From positions 62,001 through 126,000 of the forward strand of contig JAVBWO010000024.1 of NCBI GenBank assembly GCA_036677375.1: a stretch of DNA of 64,000 nt. Direction: 5' to 3'. This document shows positions 8,905 through 17,493 of the stretch, piece after piece. The notes under the pieces are model-generated. The model was not told the DNA's origin and ran no database searches. It saw only the letters and a list, made by a program, of their open reading frames with translations. The position numbers were made by a program, and so were the translations under genes. Numbering within the stretch: the first letter of the stretch is position 1; each line of letters begins with the position of its first letter. The stretch is from JAVBWO01 sp036677375 (GTDB lineage: Bacteria; Bacillota; Dehalobacteriia; UBA4068; UBA4997).

Positions 8905-9311
8905 AAAAACGCATCAGATGGAAAGTTGCAAGCTTTTTAGGGATTCCTAAAATGAAAAAACCGGCGGCTTCATCAAGAAGGTCAGTTGGTCCAGGACATC
9001 GCCGGGAATGAAAAAAACAGCTGATTGATCAAAGATGATTTGTCAAGGATGATCATTTTTGGGATACCGGCTGATTCATCTTTTATCTTATCTATCTTGT
9101 CTATTTTATCGTTTAATTCATTTAATAAAAACCAGCATCCATTTTTCTTTGACAAATATAAATATTAATTTAAAGAGATCAAGAGAACAGGGAAAAGACC
9201 ACGGAGCTTTTTCATATTGCAACCGCTCTGACATAAGCCATAACCGGATATTTGTCGCGTATCCGCTTCCGTTGATTTGTCCGTAAAAAAGTCAAGAAAA
9301 CAGGAGTAAAT
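8905..9311. other. 407-bp gene-free spacer between miaA and lnt
   Basis: Holds the second copy of the 48-bp repeat, followed by AT-rich, loosely repeated sequence (GATTGATC, GATGATTTG, GATTCATC). hfq, the usual miaA neighbour in Clostridia, is not here. A 75-codon plus-strand frame (9059-9286) has no ribosome site and no recognisable features. Confidence 0.5.
8941..8988 (+). repeat. 48-bp dispersed repeat, copy 2 (right of miaA)
   Basis: 44 of 48 bases match 7733-7780, in the same orientation. The two copies bracket miaA about 1.2 kb apart. Confidence 0.8.
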
Positions 9312-10922
9312 ATGGTCAGAAGATCTCTGTGCTCTATGCCTATCGTCCTTTATCTTATGCCTGCCCTCTCAGGCCTTTTGATGGCGATGGCTTTCACCTG
9401 GAATAAGACGGCCTTTTTGGCGTGGCTTGCTTTGCTGCCTTTTTTTTATGTGTTATTCCGGCAGGATTTGAGCTCTCGGTCGGGACTTGTGTCCGGCATC
9501 CTCTATGGCATGAGCTTTTATCTTGTTTTACTGCAATGGCTCTACGAAATGCTGCCTTTGGATTGGGCCGGATTCAGCCCTGTCGGCAGCTTTTTGCTGA
9601 TGACCACCGCTTGGCTTTTGGTCTGTATGCTGGAAACCGTCGGCTTTGCTTTTTTGGGTTTTCTGATGGGGACCTTTGCCGCAGAATCCAAGTGGAAGAA
9701 GCTTCTCTTATTGACAACTTTATGGCTTCTGGTGGAATGGCTGCAAAGCCTGGGGCAGCTTACAGGCTTTACCTGGGGCAGGGTTGCCATTTCACAGTAT
9801 GCTTATACGCCTTTGATTCAAAGCGCGTCATTATTTGGTTCCTTGGGACTTTCCGGCCTTATGGTATTCTTCCAGGGCTTGCTCCTTTGCTTTTTTCTGT
9901 CGCCTGGAAGAAGGAAACGGCTTTGGCTGTTCTCTGCGCTTCTTCTGTTTTTGGGGAATTTTTCTTATGGATTTTACTCTCTGCAAAAACCGCCGGAGGC
10001 AAGCTCATCTTTTACTGCGGCTGTTGTGCAGGGTAACTACAGCTCTAGTCAAAAATATGCCGAGGGGTCCGAACAGGAAATTTTTGCCGAATATGAGAAG
10101 CTGAGCCGGGAGGTCGTCGCAGAAGAAGAGGGGGCGCCGGTGGATCTCGTCATCTGGCCGGAAACCGCCCTTTCCGTTGCCATAACAGAAGACATCACAG
10201 ACAAGACCCGGCAAAGATGGATCGGCCTGGCGGCAGAATTGCATACGGACTTCCTCATGGGCGCCTCTCTCGAGAAAGGCCCAAACCAGCAAAATGTCCT
10301 GATCTATACAAGTCAGTCGGGCAGAAGCGATATCGTTTATGCCAAAAGACACTTGATGCCTTTCGGGGAATACCTGCCTCTCAGAAGCTTCATTTCCCGC
10401 TTTATTGATTTTAGCCAGGCCATTCCCAAAGATACTCTGCCCGGTACGGATCATGGGATTTTTCAGTTGCCGCAAGGCGAAATGGCCGGTCTGATCTGTT
10501 TCGATTGCATTTTTCCGCAACTGGCCAGGAAATCAGTACTGGCGGGAGCGGAAATCCTTGTTTTACCCACCAATGATTCCTGGTTTCGGGATTCTGTGGC
10601 TTTGTACCAGCACAACGGACAAGCGGTATTCCGCGCGGTGGAAAATGCCAAAACACTCCTGCGAGCCGCCAATGCCGGCGTCTCTTCCATCATTGATGAG
10701 AAAGGCCGCATCCTTTGCCATTTGCAGCCCGGCCAATCAGGCTTCCTCATAGAAAAGGTTGTACTGAACGATAAAATAACACTGTATGACAGGATTGGCG
10801 ATCTTCCAGGCTGGCTGGCTCTGGCTTATGTGCTTTTTGCCGTTTTCCCACTGCTACGCCGGAGGAATGGCTTTCATCAGGAGCATCATTTATCTTTTCT
10901 ACCTTTTCGGAGATTCTTTTAA
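9312..10922 (+). CDS. lnt: apolipoprotein N-acyltransferase Lnt
   Basis: 536 residues. The first 220 or so form seven to eight membrane helices; a nitrilase-type domain follows and a last helix lies near residue 500. The catalytic triad can be placed: Glu in VIWPETA, Lys in YAKRHLMPFGEYLP and Cys in GLICFDCIFP. Lnt adds the third acyl chain to bacterial lipoproteins. It is standard in Gram-negatives and actinobacteria but uncommon in Firmicutes. The ATG follows AGGAGT. The last codons (PFRRFF) fall in the first unit of a 19-bp tandem repeat. Confidence 0.9.
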   Translation: MVRRSLCSMPIVLYLMPALSGLLMAMAFTWNKTAFLAWLALLPFFYVLFRQDLSSRSGLVSGILYGMSFYLVLLQWLYEMLPLDWAGFSPVGSFLLMTTAWLLVCMLETVGFAFLGFLMGTFAAESKWKKLLLLTTLWLLVEWLQSLGQLTGFTWGRVAISQYAYTPLIQSASLFGSLGLSGLMVFFQGLLLCFFLSPGRRKRLWLFSALLLFLGNFSYGFYSLQKPPEASSSFTAAVVQGNYSSSQKYAEGSEQEIFAEYEKLSREVVAEEEGAPVDLVIWPETALSVAITEDITDKTRQRWIGLAAELHTDFLMGASLEKGPNQQNVLIYTSQSGRSDIVYAKRHLMPFGEYLPLRSFISRFIDFSQAIPKDTLPGTDHGIFQLPQGEMAGLICFDCIFPQLARKSVLAGAEILVLPTNDSWFRDSVALYQHNGQAVFRAVENAKTLLRAANAGVSSIIDEKGRILCHLQPGQSGFLIEKVVLNDKITLYDRIGDLPGWLALAYVLFAVFPLLRRRNGFHQEHHLSFLPFRRFF

Positions 10923-10993
10923 ACTTCGGAGATTCTTTTAAACTTCGGAGATTCTTTTAAACTTCGGAAATTCTTTTAAACTTCGGAAATCTT
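10906..10993 (+). repeat. 19-bp tandem repeat, about 4.6 copies
   Basis: The unit TTCGGAGATTCTTTTAAAC starts at 10906, 10925, 10944, 10963 and 10982. The last two units carry GGAAAT instead of GGAGAT and the fifth is truncated. The first unit encodes the end and the stop codon of lnt. Confidence 0.92.
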
Positions 10994-11117
10994 GTTTAGG
11001 ACCTTCTGGAAATGTATTGGCCGGTTTTGCTTTTCCTGTTGCTGAAAGTTTCTTTTAGGGGATACAGGCACCACTTTTTTTCGCCGCAATATAATAAGGC
11101 GGAAGGGGGTATGCCGT

Positions 11118-12119
11118 TTGGAAATCAAAATAAAGCTTAGTGGCCCGGAAAAGCAGCCCTTGCATCAACCGGAGCCGATCCCATCCATGCTGATGACGCC
11201 CAAAGAAGTGGCCAAAGCGGCCGCTGAAGAGCACAATACCGCTCTGGCAGCTATTTATCAGGATTTGGAGAAACTCATCGGCTTACAGCAGGTTAAAAAT
11301 ACCATCTATGAAATACAGGCTTTTGTGGAAATTCAAAAAAGGCGGCAGGCGGCTGGTTTAAAAAAAGAATCCACCGTACTGCATGCCATCTTTAAGGGCA
11401 ATCCCGGCACCGGGAAAACTACCATCGCCAGGCTGATGGCAAAGCTCTTAAAGGAAATGGGCGTTTTGGACAAAGGACAGATGATTGAAGTGGAAAGGGC
11501 TGACCTGGTAGGGGAATATATCGGTCATACCGCTAAAAAAGTAAAGGAAAAAGTGGACCGAGCTCAAGGTGGCGTTCTCTTCATTGACGAAGCCTATTCC
11601 CTGGCCAGAGGCGGTGAAAAGGATTTTGGCAGGGAAGCCATTGACGTTTTGGTTAAGGCCATGGAAGATAAGCGCTACAATTTCGTTTTGATCCTGGCGG
11701 GCTACAAGGATGAAATGGCTTGGTTTTTACGGACCAACCCCGGCCTTACTTCCCGGTTCCCACTGCATATCACTTTTCCGGATTATTCTTTGGAGGAATT
11801 GCTGGAAATCGCCGAGCTGATGTACCGGGAACGTCAATATATTCTGGAGCCCGATACAAAGATCTTATTAAGCAAATACCTGTCGGAGACCGTAAAAAAA
11901 TATCCCCAGCATCATGGCAATGCGCGCCTGGTGCGTAACATTATGGAAGCTTCCCTGCGCCGGCAGGCGGTTCGCCTTTTAAGCAGTGGAGAAGCCGGCA
12001 AAGAAGCCTTGATGTCTATCACGCCTTTTGATATTGCGGTAGAAATGGATAAAATCATCTCGGCTCCCGCCAAAGCAGAACCATGGGAAAAATGTGTGCC
12101 CCTTTTTGCGGAACGCTGA
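11118..12119 (+). CDS. spoVK: SpoVK/CbbX-type AAA+ ATPase
   Basis: 333 residues. One AAA+ module: Walker A GNPGTGKT (about 95-102), Walker B GVLFIDEAYSL (about 152-162), then NPGLTSRFP and an arginine-rich lid. This is the stage V sporulation K / CbbX family, and this position between miaA and the Met-gamma-lyase-like gene is where many Clostridia carry spoVK. The molecular target is unknown. The TTG start at 11118 sits 7 bp after GGAAGGGGG; an ATG at 11111 gives only ten codons. Confidence 0.88.
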   Translation: MEIKIKLSGPEKQPLHQPEPIPSMLMTPKEVAKAAAEEHNTALAAIYQDLEKLIGLQQVKNTIYEIQAFVEIQKRRQAAGLKKESTVLHAIFKGNPGTGKTTIARLMAKLLKEMGVLDKGQMIEVERADLVGEYIGHTAKKVKEKVDRAQGGVLFIDEAYSLARGGEKDFGREAIDVLVKAMEDKRYNFVLILAGYKDEMAWFLRTNPGLTSRFPLHITFPDYSLEELLEIAELMYRERQYILEPDTKILLSKYLSETVKKYPQHHGNARLVRNIMEASLRRQAVRLLSSGEAGKEALMSITPFDIAVEMDKIISAPAKAEPWEKCVPLFAER

Positions 12120-12275
12120 CCATTTATCTCAATTTCATCTCATCTATTTCATTGGAATAGCGTAATGGAAAATAGAAAAATGAATAAGTATTAGATAAAA
12201 GAAAGCGCTGCTGTGTCTGAACAGCACCCCAATTGTTAGACAGTATGGTATACTGAAAACGATTGGGGTGTTTTT

Positions 12276-12620
12276 ATGCCAAAAGGAGTACCGAACAAAA
12301 GATACACAGCAGAGTATAAGCAAAAGGTAGTTGAAACGATGCTCGGGGAAGAGATGAGCCACAAGGAAGCCGAACGCCAATTCGGGCTACCACATAACCG
12401 GGCGGCAGCATGGGAGCGCATCTATCTGACTGAAGGTCCGCAAGGCTTTAAAATTGAACGGCGGGGACGCGGCAACAAGGGACGTCCAGCGAAATTGTCG
12501 AAAGAGGCAGAAGAAGATTTACTGGCAGAAGTGCAGCGTCTTCGTGCAGAGAATGCGTACCTAAAAAACTTGCAAGCCTTGGTTTTGGAAGACGAGCGAT
12601 GCCAGCACAAAAAACGCTGA
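12276..12620 (+). CDS. IS3-family OrfA, helix-turn-helix protein
   Basis: 114 residues. An N-terminal helix-turn-helix (KRYTAEYKQKVVE, then SHKEAERQFGLP) binds the IS ends, and a leucine-zipper-like tail (LLAEVQRLRAENAYLKNL) mediates multimerisation. The last codons contain A6 followed by CGC TGA (12609-12620), a plausible -1 slippage site. OrfB is in the -1 frame and overlaps by 22 bp, so an OrfAB fusion transposase is expected, as in other IS3 elements. Confidence 0.92.
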   Translation: MPKGVPNKRYTAEYKQKVVETMLGEEMSHKEAERQFGLPHNRAAAWERIYLTEGPQGFKIERRGRGNKGRPAKLSKEAEEDLLAEVQRLRAENAYLKNLQALVLEDERCQHKKR

Positions 12621-13462
12621 TAATTCGGAAACTAAGGCAAATATATTCTTTGGACATTCTTCTTTCAGTCGCTCAACTTCCACGTTCGACCTACTACTAC
12701 CACGCAAAACGGCAGTCTGAACCGGATAAATATCGAGAGATAAAAGATGCTATTGCCGCTGTTTACCACGAAAACAAGGGGCGTTACGGTTACCGCCGCA
12801 TTACAGCCCAACTGCACAGTCGTGGCTGTGTTATCAATCACAAGACGGTGCAGCGGCTGATGAAAGAACTTGGTATCACCTGCCGGGTTAGAATGAGAAA
12901 GTACAAGTCTTACAAGGGTGAAGTGGGCAAAGTCGCCCCGAATCTGCTTGAACGCAACTTTGAAGCGGAAAGGCCAAACCAGAAGTGGGTGACTGATGTC
13001 ACCGAATTCAGCCTGTTCGGGCAAAAGCTCTATCTGTCGCCGATTCTCGATCTGTGCAGCCGGGACATCGTGAGTTACTTGATCTCGGACAGGCCGGTGC
13101 TTTCCATGGTAACCCAGATGCTGGACAAGGCTTTTGCAAAGATACCTGATGGGACGAATCTCATCCTCCATTCCGACCAGGGCTGGCAGTACCAGCACAA
13201 GCAGTACCAGAGAATACTTCGTAAGAAGGGCATCCGGCAGAGCATGAGCCGCAAAGGCAACTGTCTGGACAATGCCGTGATTGAAAACTTCTTCGGTCTG
13301 CTCAAGAGCGAATTGCTCTACTTGCAGAAGTTTGACTCAATGGAACATTTCAAAAATGAACTCGCTGATTATATCGACTATTACAATAACCGCCGTTCCA
13401 AAGCAAAGCTAAAGGGCTTACCACCTGCAATTCACAGACAGCAAACCCTTTCGGCTGCTTAA
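12599..13462 (+). CDS. IS3-family OrfB, DDE transposase
   Basis: 287 residues. An HTH_21-like segment (ENKGRYGYRRI at about 60) precedes an rve integrase core with all three acidic residues: Asp in WVTDVTEF, Asp in LHSDQGWQYQ and Glu in NAVIENFFGLLKSE. The tail YIDYYNNRRSKAKLKGLPP is typical of the family. It is probably made mainly as the OrfAB frameshift product; its own ATG has no clear ribosome site. Confidence 0.94.
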   Translation: MPAQKTLIIRKLRQIYSLDILLSVAQLPRSTYYYHAKRQSEPDKYREIKDAIAAVYHENKGRYGYRRITAQLHSRGCVINHKTVQRLMKELGITCRVRMRKYKSYKGEVGKVAPNLLERNFEAERPNQKWVTDVTEFSLFGQKLYLSPILDLCSRDIVSYLISDRPVLSMVTQMLDKAFAKIPDGTNLILHSDQGWQYQHKQYQRILRKKGIRQSMSRKGNCLDNAVIENFFGLLKSELLYLQKFDSMEHFKNELADYIDYYNNRRSKAKLKGLPPAIHRQQTLSAA

Positions 13463-13713
13463 TTAAAATATTTGTCTAACTTTTGGGGGTCACTTCAGTC
13501 ACGGCAGCGCTTTTTGGTATGTTTTTAAGAATTCGCACAACGATCCAAGCTGCCTTTATTCGTTTTGAATCGGTTACTGCCAGTATTACAAGAAAACGGC
13601 GCAAATAACCTCGTTTGCACAAAAACATCACACAGCGTTCAATTGGCTAACAAATTCTTCCAATATACTCACTTTAGATTAAAAATGAATCATCAGTTAT
13701 GGAGGTTACTGTA

Positions 13714-15489
13714 ATGAAAAAACCAGAAAACCCGGATATGCCAAAAAACCCCAAGATACCCAAAGTACCGAAAAAGAAATTATTGATAGGAGGAGGCATC
13801 CTTGTTGTGGTATTGGCAGCCGCTATTTTCGGGTACAGAATGCTTACAAACTCGTCAAGCGATACCGCCATCATGACCTCTAAGGTAACCAAAGGGGATA
13901 TTTCTTTGACCATCACGGGCTCCGGGACCTTAGAACCTGTGGAAAGCTATGACGTGGTTTCTTTGGTAGAAGGAGATATTTTAGCGGATTATATCACGGA
14001 AGGACAAACCGTTGAAAAAGGGGATACCCTCTACGAGATCAGCCATGACGATATGTCCAGCAGTATTTCAAAGGGTCTGTTGAGCGTGGAAAAAGCCCAG
14101 CTTTCTTACCAGGAATCTTTAGATACAATTAAGGAACTTTCTGTTAAAGCTCCCATCAGCGGCACCATTGAAAACCTATATGTCGAAGAAGGCGATGATG
14201 TCGCATCAGGCGCTCAAATCGCGGATATCATCAATGATGATGATGGCGTTGTTACCGTTGAGTTCCCTAAAGCCGCTGCCGATGAGCTTTACATAGGAGA
14301 AGCTGCTTCCGTGCTTTTGGAAGACTGCTTTGACACCGTTCCCGGCACCGTTACCAGAATCGCCTCAGGCTCCAGAAACGTTGACGACTATATCAGGGTA
14401 ACCGATGTGGAAATCACTTTAGACGACCCGGGCAATATCGCAGACGGTCAAAGCTGCATCATTACGGTGGGTAGTTATACCTCTCCTTATTCCGGTACTT
14501 TCGCCTATGGCGAAGCAAAAACCGTAGTTGCGTCCTCCTCCGGTACCATCAGTAATTTAAATTTAGAAACCGGGGACTCGGTCAATAAGGGTGAAATCAT
14601 TGCCAAGATTTCCAGTGATTCCGCCCAATCATCCGCTAAAAACAGTAAAATGAGCTTGGAAGAAGCCAAGCTTTCTCTGGAAAACCTGTATGACCAACTG
14701 GACAAATATACGATTACTTCTCCGATTGCCGGCACGGTGATCGAAAAGACCTCCAAAGCCGGCGATACGTTGGACGGTGATCAATCTACCGTGATGGCAG
14801 TCATTGCCGATATGTCTAAAATGGTCTTTACCATCGATGTAGATGAACTGGATATTACCTCAATCTCCACAGGCCAGGAAGTAGAAATCACGGCGGACGC
14901 CCAGCCTAACCAAACCTATACCGGTTATGTCAATAATATTAGCGCCATCGGCACCACCAGCGACGGCGTTACGACCTATCCGGTGGAAGTCGTGATTGAG
15001 GATTATGACGGACTGATTTCCGGTATGAACGTCAATGCTTCCATCGTCGTGAATGAAAGCGAAGACACCTTGCTGGTTCCAGTAGCCGCTTTAAGCCGGG
15101 GCAACTGGATAGCGGTGAAAGACAGCTCTCTCAGTGAAAGTACCGGCACCTCTGGTACTGCCGCTACTATGGATATGACAACGGCGGACACGTCAACTGC
15201 CAAAACCGCGAAGAGCAAACCATCCGGCAAAGTTTCCGCGACTCCCGAAGCACCGGACGGCTTTACCTATGTTCAGGTTGAAACAGGTTTGAGCAATGAC
15301 GACTATGTTGAAATCTTAAGTGGTTTAGAGGAAGGGCAGGAAGTCCTCCTGACCCAGACGGCAACCACGACAAGTACTACTACCAACATGGGCGGCATGG
15401 GTGCTATGACCATGACAAATGGCGGCGGACCATCAGGCGGCGGCGCACCGCCTGATGGCGGCGGCAGACCTGGCGGCGGTGGGCAGTAA
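13714..15489 (+). CDS. HlyD/MacA-type efflux adaptor (YknX-like)
   Basis: 591 residues. A proline-rich cytoplasmic start and one membrane anchor (about 19-40) precede two biotinyl-lipoyl-like halves (about 60-165 and 270-350), beta-barrel segments and a Thr/Ser-rich region. The tail of about 25 residues is almost only glycine and proline. With the next two genes it forms a MacAB/YknXYZ-type export system for peptides, antibiotics or envelope-stress molecules; cargo unknown. The start at 13714 (MKKPENPDMP) is chosen because GGAGG lies 9 bp upstream; a start at 13699 would include that site in the gene. Confidence 0.88.
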   Translation: MKKPENPDMPKNPKIPKVPKKKLLIGGGILVVVLAAAIFGYRMLTNSSSDTAIMTSKVTKGDISLTITGSGTLEPVESYDVVSLVEGDILADYITEGQTVEKGDTLYEISHDDMSSSISKGLLSVEKAQLSYQESLDTIKELSVKAPISGTIENLYVEEGDDVASGAQIADIINDDDGVVTVEFPKAAADELYIGEAASVLLEDCFDTVPGTVTRIASGSRNVDDYIRVTDVEITLDDPGNIADGQSCIITVGSYTSPYSGTFAYGEAKTVVASSSGTISNLNLETGDSVNKGEIIAKISSDSAQSSAKNSKMSLEEAKLSLENLYDQLDKYTITSPIAGTVIEKTSKAGDTLDGDQSTVMAVIADMSKMVFTIDVDELDITSISTGQEVEITADAQPNQTYTGYVNNISAIGTTSDGVTTYPVEVVIEDYDGLISGMNVNASIVVNESEDTLLVPVAALSRGNWIAVKDSSLSESTGTSGTAATMDMTTADTSTAKTAKSKPSGKVSATPEAPDGFTYVQVETGLSNDDYVEILSGLEEGQEVLLTQTATTTSTTTNMGGMGAMTMTNGGGPSGGGAPPDGGGRPGGGGQ

Positions 15490-15506
15490 GCCTGAGAGGA
15501 GACACC

Positions 15507-16199
15507 ATGATCGATCTGAAAGAAGTATATAAAATCTATTTTGAAGGCCAGGAAAATGAGGTGCGCGCCTTAAACGGCATCAATCTTCACATTGATGCTA
15601 AGGAATTTGTCGCCATCGTCGGGCAATCCGGCTCCGGCAAATCCACTTGTATGAATATTATCGGCTGTCTGGATGTACCAACCAAAGGGGAATACATCAT
15701 CAACGACATCAACGTAGCTCACTTCAGCGAAGATGAGCTGGCCGTTCTCCGCAACAAAACCTTAGGATTCATTTTTCAGCAATATAACCTGATCGGCAAA
15801 CTAAATGTCTTGGAGAATGTGGAGTTGCCATTGATCTACGGAGGTTATTCTGCCAAAGAACGGCGGGAAAGGGCAATGGAAGCCTTAGAGCGGGTGGCAC
15901 TTTCCAACCGTATTGATCATTTCCCCAATGAACTTTCCGGCGGTCAGCAGCAGCGCGTCTCTATTGCCAGGGCATTAGCGACAAAACCACAGGTCATGCT
16001 GGCTGACGAACCCACCGGGGCTTTGGATTCCAAAACCGGTTTAGAGATTCTCTGCCTGCTTCAGCAATTGAATAAAGAAGGCTGTACCATTGTATTGATC
16101 ACCCACGATAACCACATTGCTTCCTACGCCCAGCGCACCGTTTGCCTGCAGGATGGCAATATCATCTCCGATAGCGGGAAAGGGGGCAACCCCAATTGA
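15507..16199 (+). CDS. MacB/LolD-type ABC transporter ATPase (YknY-like)
   Basis: 230 residues, a single ABC domain: Walker A GQSGSGKST (about 38-46), Q-loop FIFQQYNLIG, signature LSGGQQQRVS, Walker B VMLADEPTGALD and the H-loop His. It is the ATPase of the three-gene exporter. It starts 17 bp after the adaptor and its stop overlaps the permease start by 3 bp. Confidence 0.93.
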   Translation: MIDLKEVYKIYFEGQENEVRALNGINLHIDAKEFVAIVGQSGSGKSTCMNIIGCLDVPTKGEYIINDINVAHFSEDELAVLRNKTLGFIFQQYNLIGKLNVLENVELPLIYGGYSAKERRERAMEALERVALSNRIDHFPNELSGGQQQRVSIARALATKPQVMLADEPTGALDSKTGLEILCLLQQLNKEGCTIVLITHDNHIASYAQRTVCLQDGNIISDSGKGGNPN

Positions 16200-17377
16200 A
16201 TGTAAAGCAAGCCTTCCAGATGGCTGTTAAAAGTCTCCTAAGCAGTAAAATGCGGTCATTTTTAACCATGTTGGGCATCATCATCGGGGTTGCCTCCGTG
16301 ATTATTTTGGTCAGCTTGATCAACGGGATGTCCAATGAAATTACTGCACAATTTGAGAGCATGGGTACCAATCTGCTCAGCGTCAATTTAATGGGCAGAG
16401 GCGGCGGCAGTAACCGCAGCGCGGGGATTAGTACCATGGAGGACTTGGTGACGGATAACCCGGAATATCTCAGCGCCATGTCACCCACTGTTTCCGTGGG
16501 CAACGCCACTGTCAAATATGATACTTATAGCGTAACCACAAGCTGTACAGGGGTAAGCGAAACTTATGGCGGTATCCGCAATTATGAGGTGGAGACCGGT
16601 AGGTTCATCGCCTATACCGATGTAGAAAACCGGCGCAAGGTCTGCATCTTGGGAACTTATGAAGTGGAGGAACTTTTCGGCAACGAAAACCCGCTGGGCC
16701 AAGAGATTAAAATCAACGGAGAGTCATTTACCGTCATTGGCGTTTTGCCGGAAAAAGCTGATAGCACAGAGAGCAGTGACGACGATATCGTTCTGATGCC
16801 CTATACCACAGCCATGCGGCTGGGCAGATCCAGGATCACCAGCTATGTTTTTTCGGCAGCTACTAGTGATAATGTGGATCAGGCAAAAACTGTTATCGAA
16901 AATGCGCTTTATGAAATATACCAAAGCGATGATTCCTATATGGTTATGAGCCAGGCGGAAATGCTGGAACAGATGAACGAACTTACCAGCACCATGGCAC
17001 TGATCCTGGTTGGGATTGCCGGGATTTCCCTTTTGGTCGGCGGTATCGGTATTATGAATATCATGCTGGTGACGGTGACGGAACGGATCAGGGAAATCGG
17101 TATTCGGAAATCTTTAGGTGCCAGAAGACGCGATATTTTAGGACAATTCTTAATCGAATCGTCTACTACAAGCGCCTTGGGAGGTGTTTTTGGAATTATC
17201 GTAGGCATCGTAGCGGCTTATGGCATGGGTGCGCTGTTTGATTTAAGCATTGCCATCTCGGCATTGGCCATTATCATTGCCTTCAGCGTTTCAGTCATGA
17301 TCGGCATCATTTTTGGCTATCTGCCGGCCAATAAAGCCGCTAAACTGCATCCCATTGACGCGCTACGTTACGAATAA
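16196..17377 (+). CDS. MacB/FtsX-type ABC permease (YknZ-like)
   Basis: 393 residues. One N-terminal membrane helix (about 20-40), an extracytoplasmic MacB_PCD domain of about 230 residues, then three helices (about 265-290, 315-345 and 350-375) with the FtsX signature RIREIGIRKSLGA between them. Partner of the preceding adaptor and ATPase. The TTG start overlaps the ATPase stop and follows a GGGGGC ribosome site. Confidence 0.92.
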   Translation: MNVKQAFQMAVKSLLSSKMRSFLTMLGIIIGVASVIILVSLINGMSNEITAQFESMGTNLLSVNLMGRGGGSNRSAGISTMEDLVTDNPEYLSAMSPTVSVGNATVKYDTYSVTTSCTGVSETYGGIRNYEVETGRFIAYTDVENRRKVCILGTYEVEELFGNENPLGQEIKINGESFTVIGVLPEKADSTESSDDDIVLMPYTTAMRLGRSRITSYVFSAATSDNVDQAKTVIENALYEIYQSDDSYMVMSQAEMLEQMNELTSTMALILVGIAGISLLVGGIGIMNIMLVTVTERIREIGIRKSLGARRRDILGQFLIESSTTSALGGVFGIIVGIVAAYGMGALFDLSIAISALAIIIAFSVSVMIGIIFGYLPANKAAKLHPIDALRYE

Positions 17378-17400
17378 GCATTGATATAACAGCGAAATCG

Positions 17401-17436
17401 AAAAAAGGCAAGGGAAGAACTCCTTTGCCTTTTTTT
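17401..17436 (+). terminator. terminator of the efflux operon
   Basis: AAAAAAGGCAAGGG, loop, CCTTTGCC and a run of seven T, 23 bp after the permease stop. Confidence 0.8.
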
Positions 17437-17493
17437 GTGGACAAAAATAGGGTATAATTAAGGAAGAATATTTATAAAAAGAAAGGTATTACC

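Larger units (their letters stand above)
12218..13497 (+). mobile_element. IS3-family insertion sequence (IS150-like), 1280 bp
   Basis: Imperfect 25-bp terminal inverted repeats (12218-12242 and 13473-13497, 19 matches; both outer ends TGAA, both inner ends GTTAGACA). The 3-bp target duplication GTC lies at 12215-12217 and 13498-13500. Two overlapping frames encode OrfA and the DDE transposase OrfB. Both frames and both ends look intact, so the element may be active. Confidence 0.93.
12202..13515 (+). terminator. spoVK terminator, split by an insertion sequence
   Basis: AAAGCGCTGCTGT (12202-12214) and ACGGCAGCGCTTT (13501-13513) are complementary over 13 bp with one T-G wobble, and a T-run follows the right arm. 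Removing the IS and one target copy leaves a hairpin with the loop GTC and a T-run, a standard terminator 85 bp after spoVK. The IS separates the arms by about 1.3 kb. Confidence 0.8.

Noticed and set aside
9059..9286. Possible hfq or small gene between miaA and lnt
   Set aside because: The translation lacks the Hfq Sm motifs and has no ribosome site.
10906..10993. CRISPR-like array
   Set aside because: Units are 19 bp and directly adjacent with no unique spacers.
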